A stretch of DNA of 64,000 nt from Micromonospora matsumotoense. Lineage in GTDB: Bacteria; Actinomycetota; Actinomycetes; Mycobacteriales; Micromonosporaceae. The notes under the pieces were generated by a model. The model saw nothing but the letters and a program-made list of their open reading frames with translations. It did no database searches and was not told where the DNA came from. Where the stretch lies: assembly GCF_900091525.1 (NCBI RefSeq), contig NZ_FMCU01000017.1, forward strand, positions 1 through 64,000, given 5' to 3'. Both the position numbers and the translations under genes were made by a program. Positions within the stretch are counted from its first letter, which is position 1. Each line of letters starts with the position of its first letter. This document shows, one piece after another, positions 51,086-59,683 of this stretch.

Positions 51086-52684
51086 TCAGTCCAGATCGTT
51101 CGGGTCGATCCGGGCGGTCACCCCCGCGTGTTCGCCGAGCAGGTAGAGCAGGTTGGAGCCGTCGATCAACTCCAGCGGCTTGCCCGAGGCGAACTCGTAC
51201 GAGGCTGGCCCGTAGCCGCTGGTGGTGACGAGAATGCCTTTCGACGCGCCCTCGTTTTGGAGGGTGCCGAAGAGGTCCCGCACGGCGGACACGTCGACGA
51301 TGTTGCGGTAGCGCTTGGCCTGGATGACGACCTTGCCGCCGAAGATGGGGCGCGGGTCGAAGGCGACGCAGTCCACGCCGCCGTCTCGGGACGGACGGGT
51401 CTGCTTGGTGTCCAGGCCCATCGTGGCGAAGAGGTTCTGGATCAGGCTCTCGAACTCGTTCGGGGTCAGCCTGAGCAGGTTGGGTCGCTGGTCCAGGTCG
51501 GCCAGCACGTCGACCTCGTCGACGAACCGCTTGTCGACCATGTCGAACTCCAGCACCGGCCGGACCGGTGCCAGTTCGGCGGGCCGCTTCGACACCGACG
51601 CGTTGAGGTGCGCCAGGCAGGCGAGCGGCTCCACGAGGCGAAGGTTGAGCCCGGTGAAGGTCTCCCGGGTGGTCCGCAACGTCACCAGGCACGGCTGGAC
51701 GGACGCGCCCGTCCGAGGGTCGATGGTGTCGACGATGCCGTTGAACACCACCGTCTCGACGAGCGTGGACCGGTCGGCCTCGAACAGTTCGTGCACGGTC
51801 CGCAAGGTGACCTGCGCGACGATGGTGGCGTACCGCTCCTTGATTTCCTTGCTGGGCCGCGCGGCGGTGGTGATTTCGTCGCGGGCCTTGACGTAGCGGT
51901 ATTCGCGTACGGCAGGGATCACATCCAGCGTCGGCAGGTGGTATTCCACCACCAGTTGGCGGGATTCGGGGACGTATGCGAGTCGGTAGTGCTGGGGGAA
52001 GTCGTCCGGGTAGACGGAGTTGCCCAGCACCAGCCCGAAGTAGTCGACCACGGCGGCCGGTTCGGCGGCGGCGACGGCTGCCGCGAAGCGGTCGATCTCC
52101 GTGTTGTGTGCGTTGACCTCGGCATCGACCTTGGCGCACTTCTGGAGGTAACGCTGGTGGGCGGCAGCCAGTCGTCGCTGCCGGTCGGCCTCCGCTGCGG
52201 CATGCTGCGCCTGGGCCTGCCCGAATGCCTGTTGGGCTGCGGCGGTCTGCTGCTGGTACCTGGCCTGGCCGCCGAACATCTTGCCCAGCACGCCGGGTGG
52301 GGTGGGCTCGTACCGTCTCCAGTCGGGTGGTGCCAGTGGAGTCGCGAGGTTGCCCGGCTTGAACGGGGCGTGCTCCGCCGACTTGCGGAGTCGGCGGAAG
52401 TCGATGTGATCATCGATAGCGAGGGTCGCGGCCAGGATGTTGCCCAGGTCCTCAAGATGCGCCTGAAGACCGGAGTTGTCGGCAGCGACCTCGGCCATCC
52501 GCGCCTCGACGTACAACCTCCTGCGCTCGCGCTCGTTGGCGACGGCCGTCCGCTGCGCGGCCTTCAGGGCGCGCTCAGCCTCCTTGCGTAGTTGCTGGTG
52601 GTGCCGGTGTGCGGCAGCTTGAGCCTGCTTCTGGGCGTGCACCTGTCGTGCGTGCGCCCGTTGCATCTCTTGAAGGATGCCCAC
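51086..52684 (-). CDS. Mrr-like type IV restriction endonuclease with coiled-coil N-terminus
   Basis: A 532-residue nuclease. Residues 1-180 are Gln/Ala/Arg-rich coiled coil (VHAQKQAQAAAHRHHQQLRK), followed by an uncharacterised alpha/beta region to about 400. The Mrr catalytic domain (about 405-520) has FESLIQNLFATMG, DGGVDCVAFD and the VVIQAKRY strand as the D-QxK core. Type IV enzymes of this family cut modified DNA. The start is GTG 52684 with AGGA close upstream; the frame extends to 52801 but no ribosome binding site supports it. Coupling to DarTG is notable. Confidence 0.88.
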   Translation of the reverse strand: MGILQEMQRAHARQVHAQKQAQAAAHRHHQQLRKEAERALKAAQRTAVANERERRRLYVEARMAEVAADNSGLQAHLEDLGNILAATLAIDDHIDFRRLRKSAEHAPFKPGNLATPLAPPDWRRYEPTPPGVLGKMFGGQARYQQQTAAAQQAFGQAQAQHAAAEADRQRRLAAAHQRYLQKCAKVDAEVNAHNTEIDRFAAAVAAAEPAAVVDYFGLVLGNSVYPDDFPQHYRLAYVPESRQLVVEYHLPTLDVIPAVREYRYVKARDEITTAARPSKEIKERYATIVAQVTLRTVHELFEADRSTLVETVVFNGIVDTIDPRTGASVQPCLVTLRTTRETFTGLNLRLVEPLACLAHLNASVSKRPAELAPVRPVLEFDMVDKRFVDEVDVLADLDQRPNLLRLTPNEFESLIQNLFATMGLDTKQTRPSRDGGVDCVAFDPRPIFGGKVVIQAKRYRNIVDVSAVRDLFGTLQNEGASKGILVTTSGYGPASYEFASGKPLELIDGSNLLYLLGEHAGVTARIDPNDLD

Positions 52685-52900
52685 GTCAGTCCTATGTGTT
52701 GCGAGGGATGCGGAGCCGACACCATAGCCAGCAAGCGATCGCTCGGACACCCTGCGTACCCGTAGTTCGTTGCGTAGGGGCATCAGATGACTGCTTTTCA
52801 CCTGGTTTGGCGGCTCTTGCAGTCCGATGACCGACAGGTTTCACCCGGGCGTGTGGTGATGGTGCGGATGTCCTTCCACGGCAGAGCCGACCAGGCCGCA

Positions 52901-52927
52901 GGGCCGGCGGGGTCACCCCGCCGGCCC
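52901..52927 (-). terminator. Terminator of the cyclase operon
   Basis: GGGCCGGCGGGG (52901-52912) and CCCCGCCGGCCC (52916-52927) form a perfect 12-bp G+C stem with a 3-nt loop, 14 nt beyond the stop of the four-TM protein gene. It separates this operon from the Mrr-DarTG operon downstream. Confidence 0.75.
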
Positions 52928-52941
52928 CGGCGGAACCGCGG

Positions 52942-54309
52942 TCAGCCCTTGTCCATCTCCCGGTACTCGTCGACCGGGTCCGGTCCGCTGCCCGCCGTTG
53001 CCGCATCGAGCTGCGCGTTGAGCCGCTCGGTCAGCGCAGTCTGTTCCGCGCTGAGCACCTCGGGTCGGTGCCGGTCGAGCAGGTCCTGCGTCACCCGTAG
53101 CGTCTCCAGCCGCAGCGACGGACCGGTCAGCCCCGCGAACAGGGTGCGGGCCGACGCGTCGGTGTCCCCGGAGGTGACGAAACCGGGGGCGACCATGCCG
53201 GTGAGCCCGTGCCGGGCCCGTCCCTCGGCGATCTCGGTCCAGGCGTCGGTGACGTGCCGCCAGACGCCGGTCACCGCGTCCTCCACCGCCAGGTGCAGTT
53301 CCTGCCAGGCTTTCTCGTGCCCGGCCAACTGCGCCTGCGACTCGGCCTTGAGCCGGTCGTACCGTCGCGTGACGTCCCGCCGTCGCCGGCCTGCCCGCCT
53401 CGCCCGGTCGGCGACGGGGTTGTGCGCGCCGGCCTTGAACGCGATGGCCGACACGGTGAGCAGCAGCAGCAGGCCCACCAGCGGCCACTGCAGATCGGAC
53501 ATCAGCAGGCGGCCGCCGCGCAGCCAGGCCCATCCCGCCAGCACCCCGACCACCAGCACGGCGAAGCTCACCGGCAGCACCCAGCTCGGCCAGGGCAGCT
53601 CGCCCGGCTGACGCTCCTCGTCCTCCGGGCGCCACAGCACGAAGACCCGGCGGAGCAGGATCCGCCACCCCAGCCGTCGCCGCCAGCGCCGTCGTTCGGC
53701 CCTGGCCCGGTGTCGGAACAGCGGCACCCCCAGCCAGTAGCCGGCCAGGGTCAGCGCCATGAAGATCCCGAAGCCCGGCAGGAACGACACCCAGTACTCC
53801 ACGGACCGCACGTCGTCGACGGCGTCGATGGCGTCCCGGAACGACCCGGCGAAGAAGACCGTGTCGTAGACCGCGCTGATCAGGATCACCGCCCACACGA
53901 GCACCGGATGTTGCCAGCCCGGACGGTGACGTCGGTCCTCGACGCCGTCGGTGGCGTGCTCCCGCTCCACCTGCTGTTCCCGACGGGCCGCCGCACCGAG
54001 TTCCCGCTCGGCGAGCAGCACCTCCAGCCGGTGCAATCCCACCCTCGCCCGGTGCCAGGCATCGACCATCCGGTCGCCCGCCGTCTTCAACCGACTGTGG
54101 TACGCGGTCAGCGCCTCCTCCGCGTCGGCCTTGGCCTGGACCAGCCGGGCCGACTCGGTGTGCGACAACTGGTCCGGCCGGTACGGCTCCGGTGTGGCGA
54201 CCGGCTCGGCGAGCCGGGTCGCGCCGAGGGTCAGCAGCGGGGGGCACTGCACTGACTGGTAGCGGCGGCCGTTGCCGCCGTCGTCGTGGTGTACGTGATT
54301 GTCGGTCAT
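52942..54309 (-). CDS. Four-TM protein, last gene of the cyclase operon
   Basis: A 455-residue protein I do not recognise. It has an N-terminal soluble helical part (40-130, including SARLVQAKADAEEALTAYHS), TM1 (about 133-152), TM2 (about 170-195), TM3 (about 238-258), TM4 (about 272-292) and a helical C-terminal part (300-455) with charged coiled-coil character. There is no signal peptide. It starts 3 nt after the stop of the VWA-OmpA gene and ends the five-gene operon. A role as membrane partner or effector is inferred only from context. Confidence 0.75.
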   Translation of the reverse strand: MTDNHVHHDDGGNGRRYQSVQCPPLLTLGATRLAEPVATPEPYRPDQLSHTESARLVQAKADAEEALTAYHSRLKTAGDRMVDAWHRARVGLHRLEVLLAERELGAAARREQQVEREHATDGVEDRRHRPGWQHPVLVWAVILISAVYDTVFFAGSFRDAIDAVDDVRSVEYWVSFLPGFGIFMALTLAGYWLGVPLFRHRARAERRRWRRRLGWRILLRRVFVLWRPEDEERQPGELPWPSWVLPVSFAVLVVGVLAGWAWLRGGRLLMSDLQWPLVGLLLLLTVSAIAFKAGAHNPVADRARRAGRRRRDVTRRYDRLKAESQAQLAGHEKAWQELHLAVEDAVTGVWRHVTDAWTEIAEGRARHGLTGMVAPGFVTSGDTDASARTLFAGLTGPSLRLETLRVTQDLLDRHRPEVLSAEQTALTERLNAQLDAATAGSGPDPVDEYREMDKG

Positions 54310-54312
54310 CGC

Positions 54313-55596
54313 TCATCCGCTCTCTGTGCTGATCACGATTTCGACCCTGCGGTTGCGTTGCAGGCACCCCTCGTCCCAGGTGCCGTCCGGCCGCTGTTCG
54401 GCCAGGCAGATCCGCCCGGTCTCCCCGGCGCCCCGGGTGACCGGCGTCGGCAGTCCCAGTTGGCGCAGGGCCGCACCGACCGCGGCGGCCCGGCGTTCGG
54501 AGAGGCCCTGGTTGTAGCGGTCGCTGCCGCGCGAGTCGGTGTAGCCGATGACCTCGACCCGGGTGACCCGGTCCCCGCCGATCTCCTTCCGGATCTGCCC
54601 GAGCCGGGCGATCCCGGCCTGACCCACCTCGTCGGAGTCGGTGGCGAACAGCGCGGCGGAGGGCACCGGCCAGACCTTGCCCTCAGGCTCCGGCGGTGGC
54701 GGTCCCACCTCGGGGCGGAAACTGACCGGCGGGTCAGCGGGCAGCTGTCCCGCCCCGCCGCCCGTCCCACCGGCCCGGACGGTCACCGGCGCGGTGGAGA
54801 CCTCGCAGGAAGCGGCCTGTGCCACCGCGCAGAGCCGTCGCCAGTACTGCCGGAGCCAGGCCAGGTGCCCGGTCTCGGGAAGCGGCTGGCCCTCGGCGGG
54901 ATGCCCCACCCCGAGCATCACCAGGTGGTTCCCGGCCAGCTCGGTGGGCCATCCGGTGCGGGTCGGGCAGTCGCGGACGGCGGCTTCGATGAGCGCCGCC
55001 CCACCGGCCGGGGCCCGGCTGAGGTCGGTGCAGCCGACGGTGCCCAACCCGTCCGTGGCGATCACCACCGTCCGGCGTGCCTCGCCTGCGGCAGAGGTCT
55101 GTCCACCGGCGACGCCCAGCGCGCCCAACAGGTCCGTGCCGGTGGTACGAGCCGGCATCCGCGCCGCCTCCCTCGCCCAGCCGCGCAGGCAGGACTTCGT
55201 CCCTTCGCGTTCCAGCCGCTGGTTGTTGCTCCGTTTGCTGGTGGGCGCGGTTACCCGGTCGCGTACCGCCCAGGTGACGGTGGACGCCGAGCCGTCGAAT
55301 GCGCCGATGGAGACCACGTCACCACGGTCGACGGCGGCAGCCACCGGGGCGTCCACCTCCGCCGCCCAGTCCGGTGCCGGGCCGGCCCCGCGGGTGGACG
55401 CCGAGACGTCCAGCAGCACGGCCGTGCGGCCCACCCCCGTCGGTGCCGGTCCCGGGACGGCCGTGCACGCGTCCTGGCTGTTGTCGCCGCCGCCGCAGTT
55501 GGCGCCGGTGCCGAGCGTCGTCACGGTGACCGCCGCCAGCGCGATCCGGCGGAGCCCCGTGCCCCGGCTGAGCATCCTGACGCGGCCGGGCCTCAT
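54313..55596 (-). CDS. Secreted or anchored VWA-like plus OmpA-like protein
   Basis: A 427-residue exported protein. The N-terminal hydrophobic signal (about 16-33) ends GTGANC, a non-canonical lipobox. A VWA-like domain follows with the MIDAS motif LLDVSAST (about 61-68) and VVIATDGLG. The C-terminal OmpA domain (about 305-425) has the peptidoglycan-binding pattern GYTDSRGSDRYNQGLSERRA and NRRVEIVI. In a Gram-positive, the OmpA domain presumably grips peptidoglycan. It overlaps the upstream gene by 4 nt. Confidence 0.85.
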   Translation of the reverse strand: MRPGRVRMLSRGTGLRRIALAAVTVTTLGTGANCGGGDNSQDACTAVPGPAPTGVGRTAVLLDVSASTRGAGPAPDWAAEVDAPVAAAVDRGDVVSIGAFDGSASTVTWAVRDRVTAPTSKRSNNQRLEREGTKSCLRGWAREAARMPARTTGTDLLGALGVAGGQTSAAGEARRTVVIATDGLGTVGCTDLSRAPAGGAALIEAAVRDCPTRTGWPTELAGNHLVMLGVGHPAEGQPLPETGHLAWLRQYWRRLCAVAQAASCEVSTAPVTVRAGGTGGGAGQLPADPPVSFRPEVGPPPPEPEGKVWPVPSAALFATDSDEVGQAGIARLGQIRKEIGGDRVTRVEVIGYTDSRGSDRYNQGLSERRAAAVGAALRQLGLPTPVTRGAGETGRICLAEQRPDGTWDEGCLQRNRRVEIVISTESG

Positions 55597-56423
55597 GACC
55601 CGGCCCCCGACTCGACCGCCGCGATCGGGAAGCCGCCCTCGTCGAGGTGCATCTGCCGGCGCAACGTCTGCAGGGCCGCGTCGTAGGCGCTGGCGAACTC
55701 GTAGAGGCCGACGTTCTCGTGGTCCTTGCTGGCCTGACGCAGCACGTCGACCAGTTGCACCGCGCTCGCCCGCCGGTGGTTGACCAGGCTGGTGACCACG
55801 GCCGAGACGGTCGGGTCGGCGAGCTGCGCCGCGTACGCCACCATCGCGTCGTGGCCGAGGGTGTCGAAGAGCTGCTGCCAGCGTCGCGCCACCTGCTCGA
55901 ACCGGTCGGCCCGCAGCAGGGCCAGCGTGGTGTTCGCCTCGACGTCGAGCTTCCGCTGCTCGAACGGCAGCAGGTGATCACGGACCCGGGGGTCGGGCAG
56001 CACCCGGACCTTCGCCCGGCACCGCACCATGCCGGCGGCGCCCCGGTAGCACCACTGCGGGGTGAGCGCCTCCTGGATCGCCTGCTCCGCCTCCACCGAC
56101 TGGTACGCCGAGAAGTGCCGCGCCACCTCCCAGATCCGCTCCCGGACGGTGTCCCGGGCGCTGGCGGTGAACTCGTCCGCCTCGGCGACGAGGTCGTGGT
56201 AGGGCAGGAAGGCGGACCAGACCAGGGTGGTGTGCACCTGGAACTCGTAGACGTCTCCCTGGCAGAGCGCGGTGAGCAGGGTGCTGTCGTCGGTCGGCTG
56301 GTAGGTGATCTCCTCGTCCCTGGTCACCGGTCCCGGCGGCAGCGGGGTGCCACGGAACCAGTCGACCAGCCGACGCCACAGACTGCGCCGGGCGACGGTA
56401 CGGCCGGTAGTCGGGATGCTCAC
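55593..56423 (-). CDS. Uncharacterised helical protein of the cyclase operon
   Basis: A 276-residue protein not recognised. A short basic amphipathic N-terminus (SLWRRLVDWFRGTPLPPG) precedes a mainly helical domain: DEFTASARDTVRERIWEVAR, AEQAIQEALTPQWCYRGAAG and LDVEANTTLALLRADRFEQV. The pattern EITYQPTDDSTLLTALCQGD followed by a beta-rich VHTTLVWSAF segment suggests a compact N-terminal subdomain. There is no full membrane span. It is coupled by 4-nt overlaps on both sides and is therefore an integral part of the operon. Confidence 0.75.
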   Translation of the reverse strand: MSIPTTGRTVARRSLWRRLVDWFRGTPLPPGPVTRDEEITYQPTDDSTLLTALCQGDVYEFQVHTTLVWSAFLPYHDLVAEADEFTASARDTVRERIWEVARHFSAYQSVEAEQAIQEALTPQWCYRGAAGMVRCRAKVRVLPDPRVRDHLLPFEQRKLDVEANTTLALLRADRFEQVARRWQQLFDTLGHDAMVAYAAQLADPTVSAVVTSLVNHRRASAVQLVDVLRQASKDHENVGLYEFASAYDAALQTLRRQMHLDEGGFPIAAVESGAGS

Positions 56424-58753
56424 GGGTTACCTCCAGGGGTGGGCTGTGACGGAACGTCCGCCCCGTTCCCGGCGGCGTTGCCGGGCGGGGTGAGCAGGCG
56501 GCGGGCGGTGGCCGACTGCCGGGACCAGTCGCGCAGGTAGAAGCGGCTGCGCCCGACCAGCCGGCCGACGAGCACCTCGGAGAACAGGGCGACCATCCGG
56601 TCGGCCAGCACCGGCTCCTCGTCGCCCAGTTGCAGCCAGGCGTGCAGCAGCTTCCAGGCCCGGGGAGCGGTGGTGGGGTCGCCGAGCGCGCCCTGCCAGA
56701 GCCCGGCCAGTTCACCCGGCTCCGGGGTGAAGCACTCGACGGCGGTGAGCAGCAGCGGCCAACCGTCGTGGGGGGCCCGGCCGGCGAGCCGTCCCAGCAG
56801 GGTCATGCCCCGCGCGGCGTGGACCCGGAGCCGGTGCAGGTCGTCGCCGTTCCAGGCGACCAGGGTGCGCCAGGTCTCCTCGGGGGCGACGGGGTAGAGG
56901 TCCATCAGCGCCCGCGCCACCGAGGCGCTGCCGTTGAGGTCGTCCCGGCTGGCCAGGGTACGCAGCTCCCGCAGCGTGTCGGTGGGAGCGAGACGGCCGA
57001 TCCGGGTGCTGTAGACGCGGGCGGCGGTGTCGTGCAGCAGCGGGTTGGCGCTGCGTACCCAACCGAGCACCCGACCCTGGATGCGCCCGACGAGCCGGTC
57101 GTCGTACGCTGCGACGTCCAGCGCCCAGGCGGCGGCCTGCCGCCCGGTGCCCCGTTCGTCCGCCGCCCACTGCCGGAGCATCCCGTTGCAGACCTCGTCG
57201 AAGTCGTAGGTGGCGAGCCAGCCGGTGATCTGTGCAGCCCGTCGCCGGACCTCGTCGCGGCGGGTGAAGACAAGCTCCTCCAACCAGACCAGCAGCGGCA
57301 GCCGGACGCCGTCGAAGTCGTGCCACACCACGTCGAGCACGTCGAACAGCAGTCGGGGGTCGGCGAGCCGGGCCCGGCGGGGCTGCTCGCCGGTCTCGGC
57401 CGCCGCGAGGGGGGACTCGCCGCCCCAGGCGTGCAGCATCTGGTCGACGCCACCGTCGAACACCACCCGGGGAAGTCGTTCGGTGCCGCTCTCCACCGCC
57501 TGAAGGATTCCCAGCAACAACTCGCTGGCGTCGAAGACGTCGGCCAGCGGGAGGTTGTGCAGGGCCGCGTAGGCGATCTGGAACGCCTGCCGGCGTGGGG
57601 CCGCCTGCGGGTCCTCCAGGGTCTTCTCCGCGCTGTCCTGCTTCAGCAGGCGGGCGACCAGGTCACGGCGACGGCGACGCAGCCCGCCCAGGGCGGCCTC
57701 CAACTCCTCGTCGATGCCGCTCCAGCTGGCCAGCGACTGGGCGAGTTCCACGGTCTGCCGGGGGCGGGGGTGCGCGGACAGCTCGGCGGCGATCCGGTCG
57801 TGCGACACGCACCGCTCGACGAACGCCGCCCAGCAGTCGCCGACGCACGGGGCACAGCCGCCCGTGCAGCGCTGCTGTCGCCGCAGCAACCGCAGCAGGT
57901 GCCGGCGGAGCACGTTCTCCGGCGGAGGTGGCGTGTGGTCGACGGTGTACCGGGCGAGGGTCGGATCGGCGGTGTCGCCGTGACCGTCGAGGATCACCAC
58001 GTAGGCCGCGACGTTGCGGGCGAGCGACTCGAAGGCCCGCAGCGTGCCGATCGTCACCGCCTCGCTGGCCGGCAGCTCCAGCACCGTGCCGTGGCCCTTG
58101 AGCAGCAGCCCCTCCTGCCGCGCCAGCTGGGTGAGGGTCACCTCGGGGTCCTCGACGCCGACCACCCGGTCGATGCCGACGACCCGCCACAGCATCAGCT
58201 CAGCGGTGGTGCGCCGGCCGGTGCCGACGCCGCCCCGCAGGACGACGACGTGCTTGTCCTTGAGGCGTTGGACGGCGTCGTCGAAGCCGTCCACGGTCAC
58301 CGAGGTGTTCTCCGACTCGCGCAGCTCGGCCGGGGTGCGCTGGGACCGCAGGATGGTGACCCGACGCCCGTCGGGAAGCTGGATGTTGACGAGCACGGCG
58401 TGGTCGCCGTAGGCGGTCTGCCCGACGTTGGAGAACACCGGGTCGGGTCCGGCGTCGCCCCGCGGTGGGTCGTCGGCGTGCCGCCAGCTCTCGTCCTTGC
58501 CCCCGGAGTCACCGGGGGTCGGCTTCCCGCCGGCCGCGCGGAGCTGGTCCATCCGGCCGAGGGCGTCGCCCCGCCCGGGGGCGGGCGGGTCCGGCGGAGC
58601 GGGGCGGTCGACTCCGGGCTGCTCGGCGGAGGTCTGCGGGGCGGCCCCACCGGTGTCGGGCGGGGACTTCTCCTCCGCCACGTGGGTGTCCTGCCTGCCG
58701 TCGCCCGGCGGCACGGTTTCCTCACCGTCGGTGGCCGGCGTGTCGGTGGTCAT
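56420..58753 (-). CDS. P-loop-like/helical-repeat protein of the cyclase operon
   Basis: A 777-residue protein. The disordered N-terminus (1-100) ends in NVGQTAYGDHAVLVNI, a motif shared with the cyclase encoded upstream. A P-loop variant follows: VVVLRGGVGTGRRTT, with Arg in place of the Walker Lys, and a Walker-B-like AYVVILDGHGD. A Cys cluster (CTGGCAPCVGDC) and about 450 residues of helical, HEAT-like sequence make up the rest. It resembles STAND-like conflict-system NTPases but I cannot place it in a named family. ATG 58753 overlaps the cyclase stop by 4 nt. Confidence 0.75.
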   Translation of the reverse strand: MTTDTPATDGEETVPPGDGRQDTHVAEEKSPPDTGGAAPQTSAEQPGVDRPAPPDPPAPGRGDALGRMDQLRAAGGKPTPGDSGGKDESWRHADDPPRGDAGPDPVFSNVGQTAYGDHAVLVNIQLPDGRRVTILRSQRTPAELRESENTSVTVDGFDDAVQRLKDKHVVVLRGGVGTGRRTTAELMLWRVVGIDRVVGVEDPEVTLTQLARQEGLLLKGHGTVLELPASEAVTIGTLRAFESLARNVAAYVVILDGHGDTADPTLARYTVDHTPPPPENVLRRHLLRLLRRQQRCTGGCAPCVGDCWAAFVERCVSHDRIAAELSAHPRPRQTVELAQSLASWSGIDEELEAALGGLRRRRRDLVARLLKQDSAEKTLEDPQAAPRRQAFQIAYAALHNLPLADVFDASELLLGILQAVESGTERLPRVVFDGGVDQMLHAWGGESPLAAAETGEQPRRARLADPRLLFDVLDVVWHDFDGVRLPLLVWLEELVFTRRDEVRRRAAQITGWLATYDFDEVCNGMLRQWAADERGTGRQAAAWALDVAAYDDRLVGRIQGRVLGWVRSANPLLHDTAARVYSTRIGRLAPTDTLRELRTLASRDDLNGSASVARALMDLYPVAPEETWRTLVAWNGDDLHRLRVHAARGMTLLGRLAGRAPHDGWPLLLTAVECFTPEPGELAGLWQGALGDPTTAPRAWKLLHAWLQLGDEEPVLADRMVALFSEVLVGRLVGRSRFYLRDWSRQSATARRLLTPPGNAAGNGADVPSQPTPGGNP

Positions 58754-59595
58754 GCCGATCCTCCTCCCTTGCTGATCGGGCCGTAGTTGGTCAAGGTCGC
58801 GTGGTCGCCGTAGGCGGTCTGTCCGACGTTGTCGCCCTGGTGGCGGCCGTCGTGGACGCGGTGGGCGTCGGCGGCGCGTCGGGCAAGGTCGGCCACGCGC
58901 CGCGGGTCGCCGGCCGAGGGGGACGCGGGTCGGTCGTCGGCCGGGGTGGACGCGGGTCGGTCGTCGGCCCGCGGTGGTGCGGGCTCGTCGATCGACGCGC
59001 TGACCGCCGGCGGCTGGTGGGCCGGTAGGTGGAGCCAGGCGTGTGCCTGGAACGTCTTGTCGGGCACCACCGCGCGGACGGGCCGGAACATCCACGGCTC
59101 CATGCCGAGGGCGTTGGCCGGGACGACCCGGCGGTAGACCGCATCGGAGACGACCGCCACCACCGGCGCGCCCGGCACCGCGAACGCCGCCTCCCGGCTG
59201 GCGCCGCAGTCGCGCAGCCGGGTCGCGTCGACGATCGCGTCACCGCCCCGGGGCACGCCCGCGACATCGACGCTCACGTCCCCCGCGTCGACGCCGACGC
59301 GCAGTCGGAGCCGGTGGTCGGGGTGCTTGTTGCGGTTGTGGTCGAGGATCTCCTGCCGGAGTTGAGGCAGGAGGTCGGCGAGCACCCAGGCGATCGGGAC
59401 GTCGGCCGAAATGAGGACGAGTTCCCCGTCGCCGCGTTCCCGACGGATCCACCGGCCCGGGTAGGGGCACCGGTGTTCGATCCTGCCGATTATCTGCTCC
59501 ACGGCGGTCGCCAGATCGGACTGCCGGGGGTATCCGCCCGCGCTGGAATTGACGATGTCGGACGAGACGACGGTCCAGGGTCGTGGAAGTTCCAT
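58750..59595 (-). CDS. Class III nucleotide cyclase-like protein
   Basis: A 281-residue protein. Residues 1-200 form a cyclase-like domain: VVSSDIVNSS with the first metal Asp, RRERGDGELVLIS with the second, and LRLRVGVDAGDV leading to GDAIVDATRL with the helix-4 Arg. The Lys that would select adenine and the Asn before that Arg are replaced (Arg and Val), so product and activity are open. The stretch FRPVRAVVPD-KTFQAHAWLH resembles effector-associated cyclase domains of actinobacterial conflict systems. The tail is Pro/Asp/Arg-rich and ends with NVGQTAYGDHATLTNYGP. It is the first gene of the five-gene operon. Confidence 0.8.
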   Translation of the reverse strand: MELPRPWTVVSSDIVNSSAGGYPRQSDLATAVEQIIGRIEHRCPYPGRWIRRERGDGELVLISADVPIAWVLADLLPQLRQEILDHNRNKHPDHRLRLRVGVDAGDVSVDVAGVPRGGDAIVDATRLRDCGASREAAFAVPGAPVVAVVSDAVYRRVVPANALGMEPWMFRPVRAVVPDKTFQAHAWLHLPAHQPPAVSASIDEPAPPRADDRPASTPADDRPASPSAGDPRRVADLARRAADAHRVHDGRHQGDNVGQTAYGDHATLTNYGPISKGGGSA

Positions 59596-59669
59596 GGCGA
59601 TTGTTCGTCCTTTTCTTCTGAGGGGTGGGTCGGTTTCGACTCTGCGGCGGGAATTGCGGACCCGGCTAG

Positions 59670-59683
59670 TTGATCTACATCAG
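59670..59683. promoter_or_regulatory. FNR/Crp-type box upstream of the cyclase operon
   Basis: TTGATCTACATCAG matches the FNR-type consensus TTGAT-N4-ATCAA at 9 of 10 defined positions. It lies 75 bp upstream of the cyclase start and overlaps the stop codon of a Crp/Fnr regulator gene. A neighbouring Crp/Fnr protein is the natural candidate to bind it. Confidence 0.5.
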
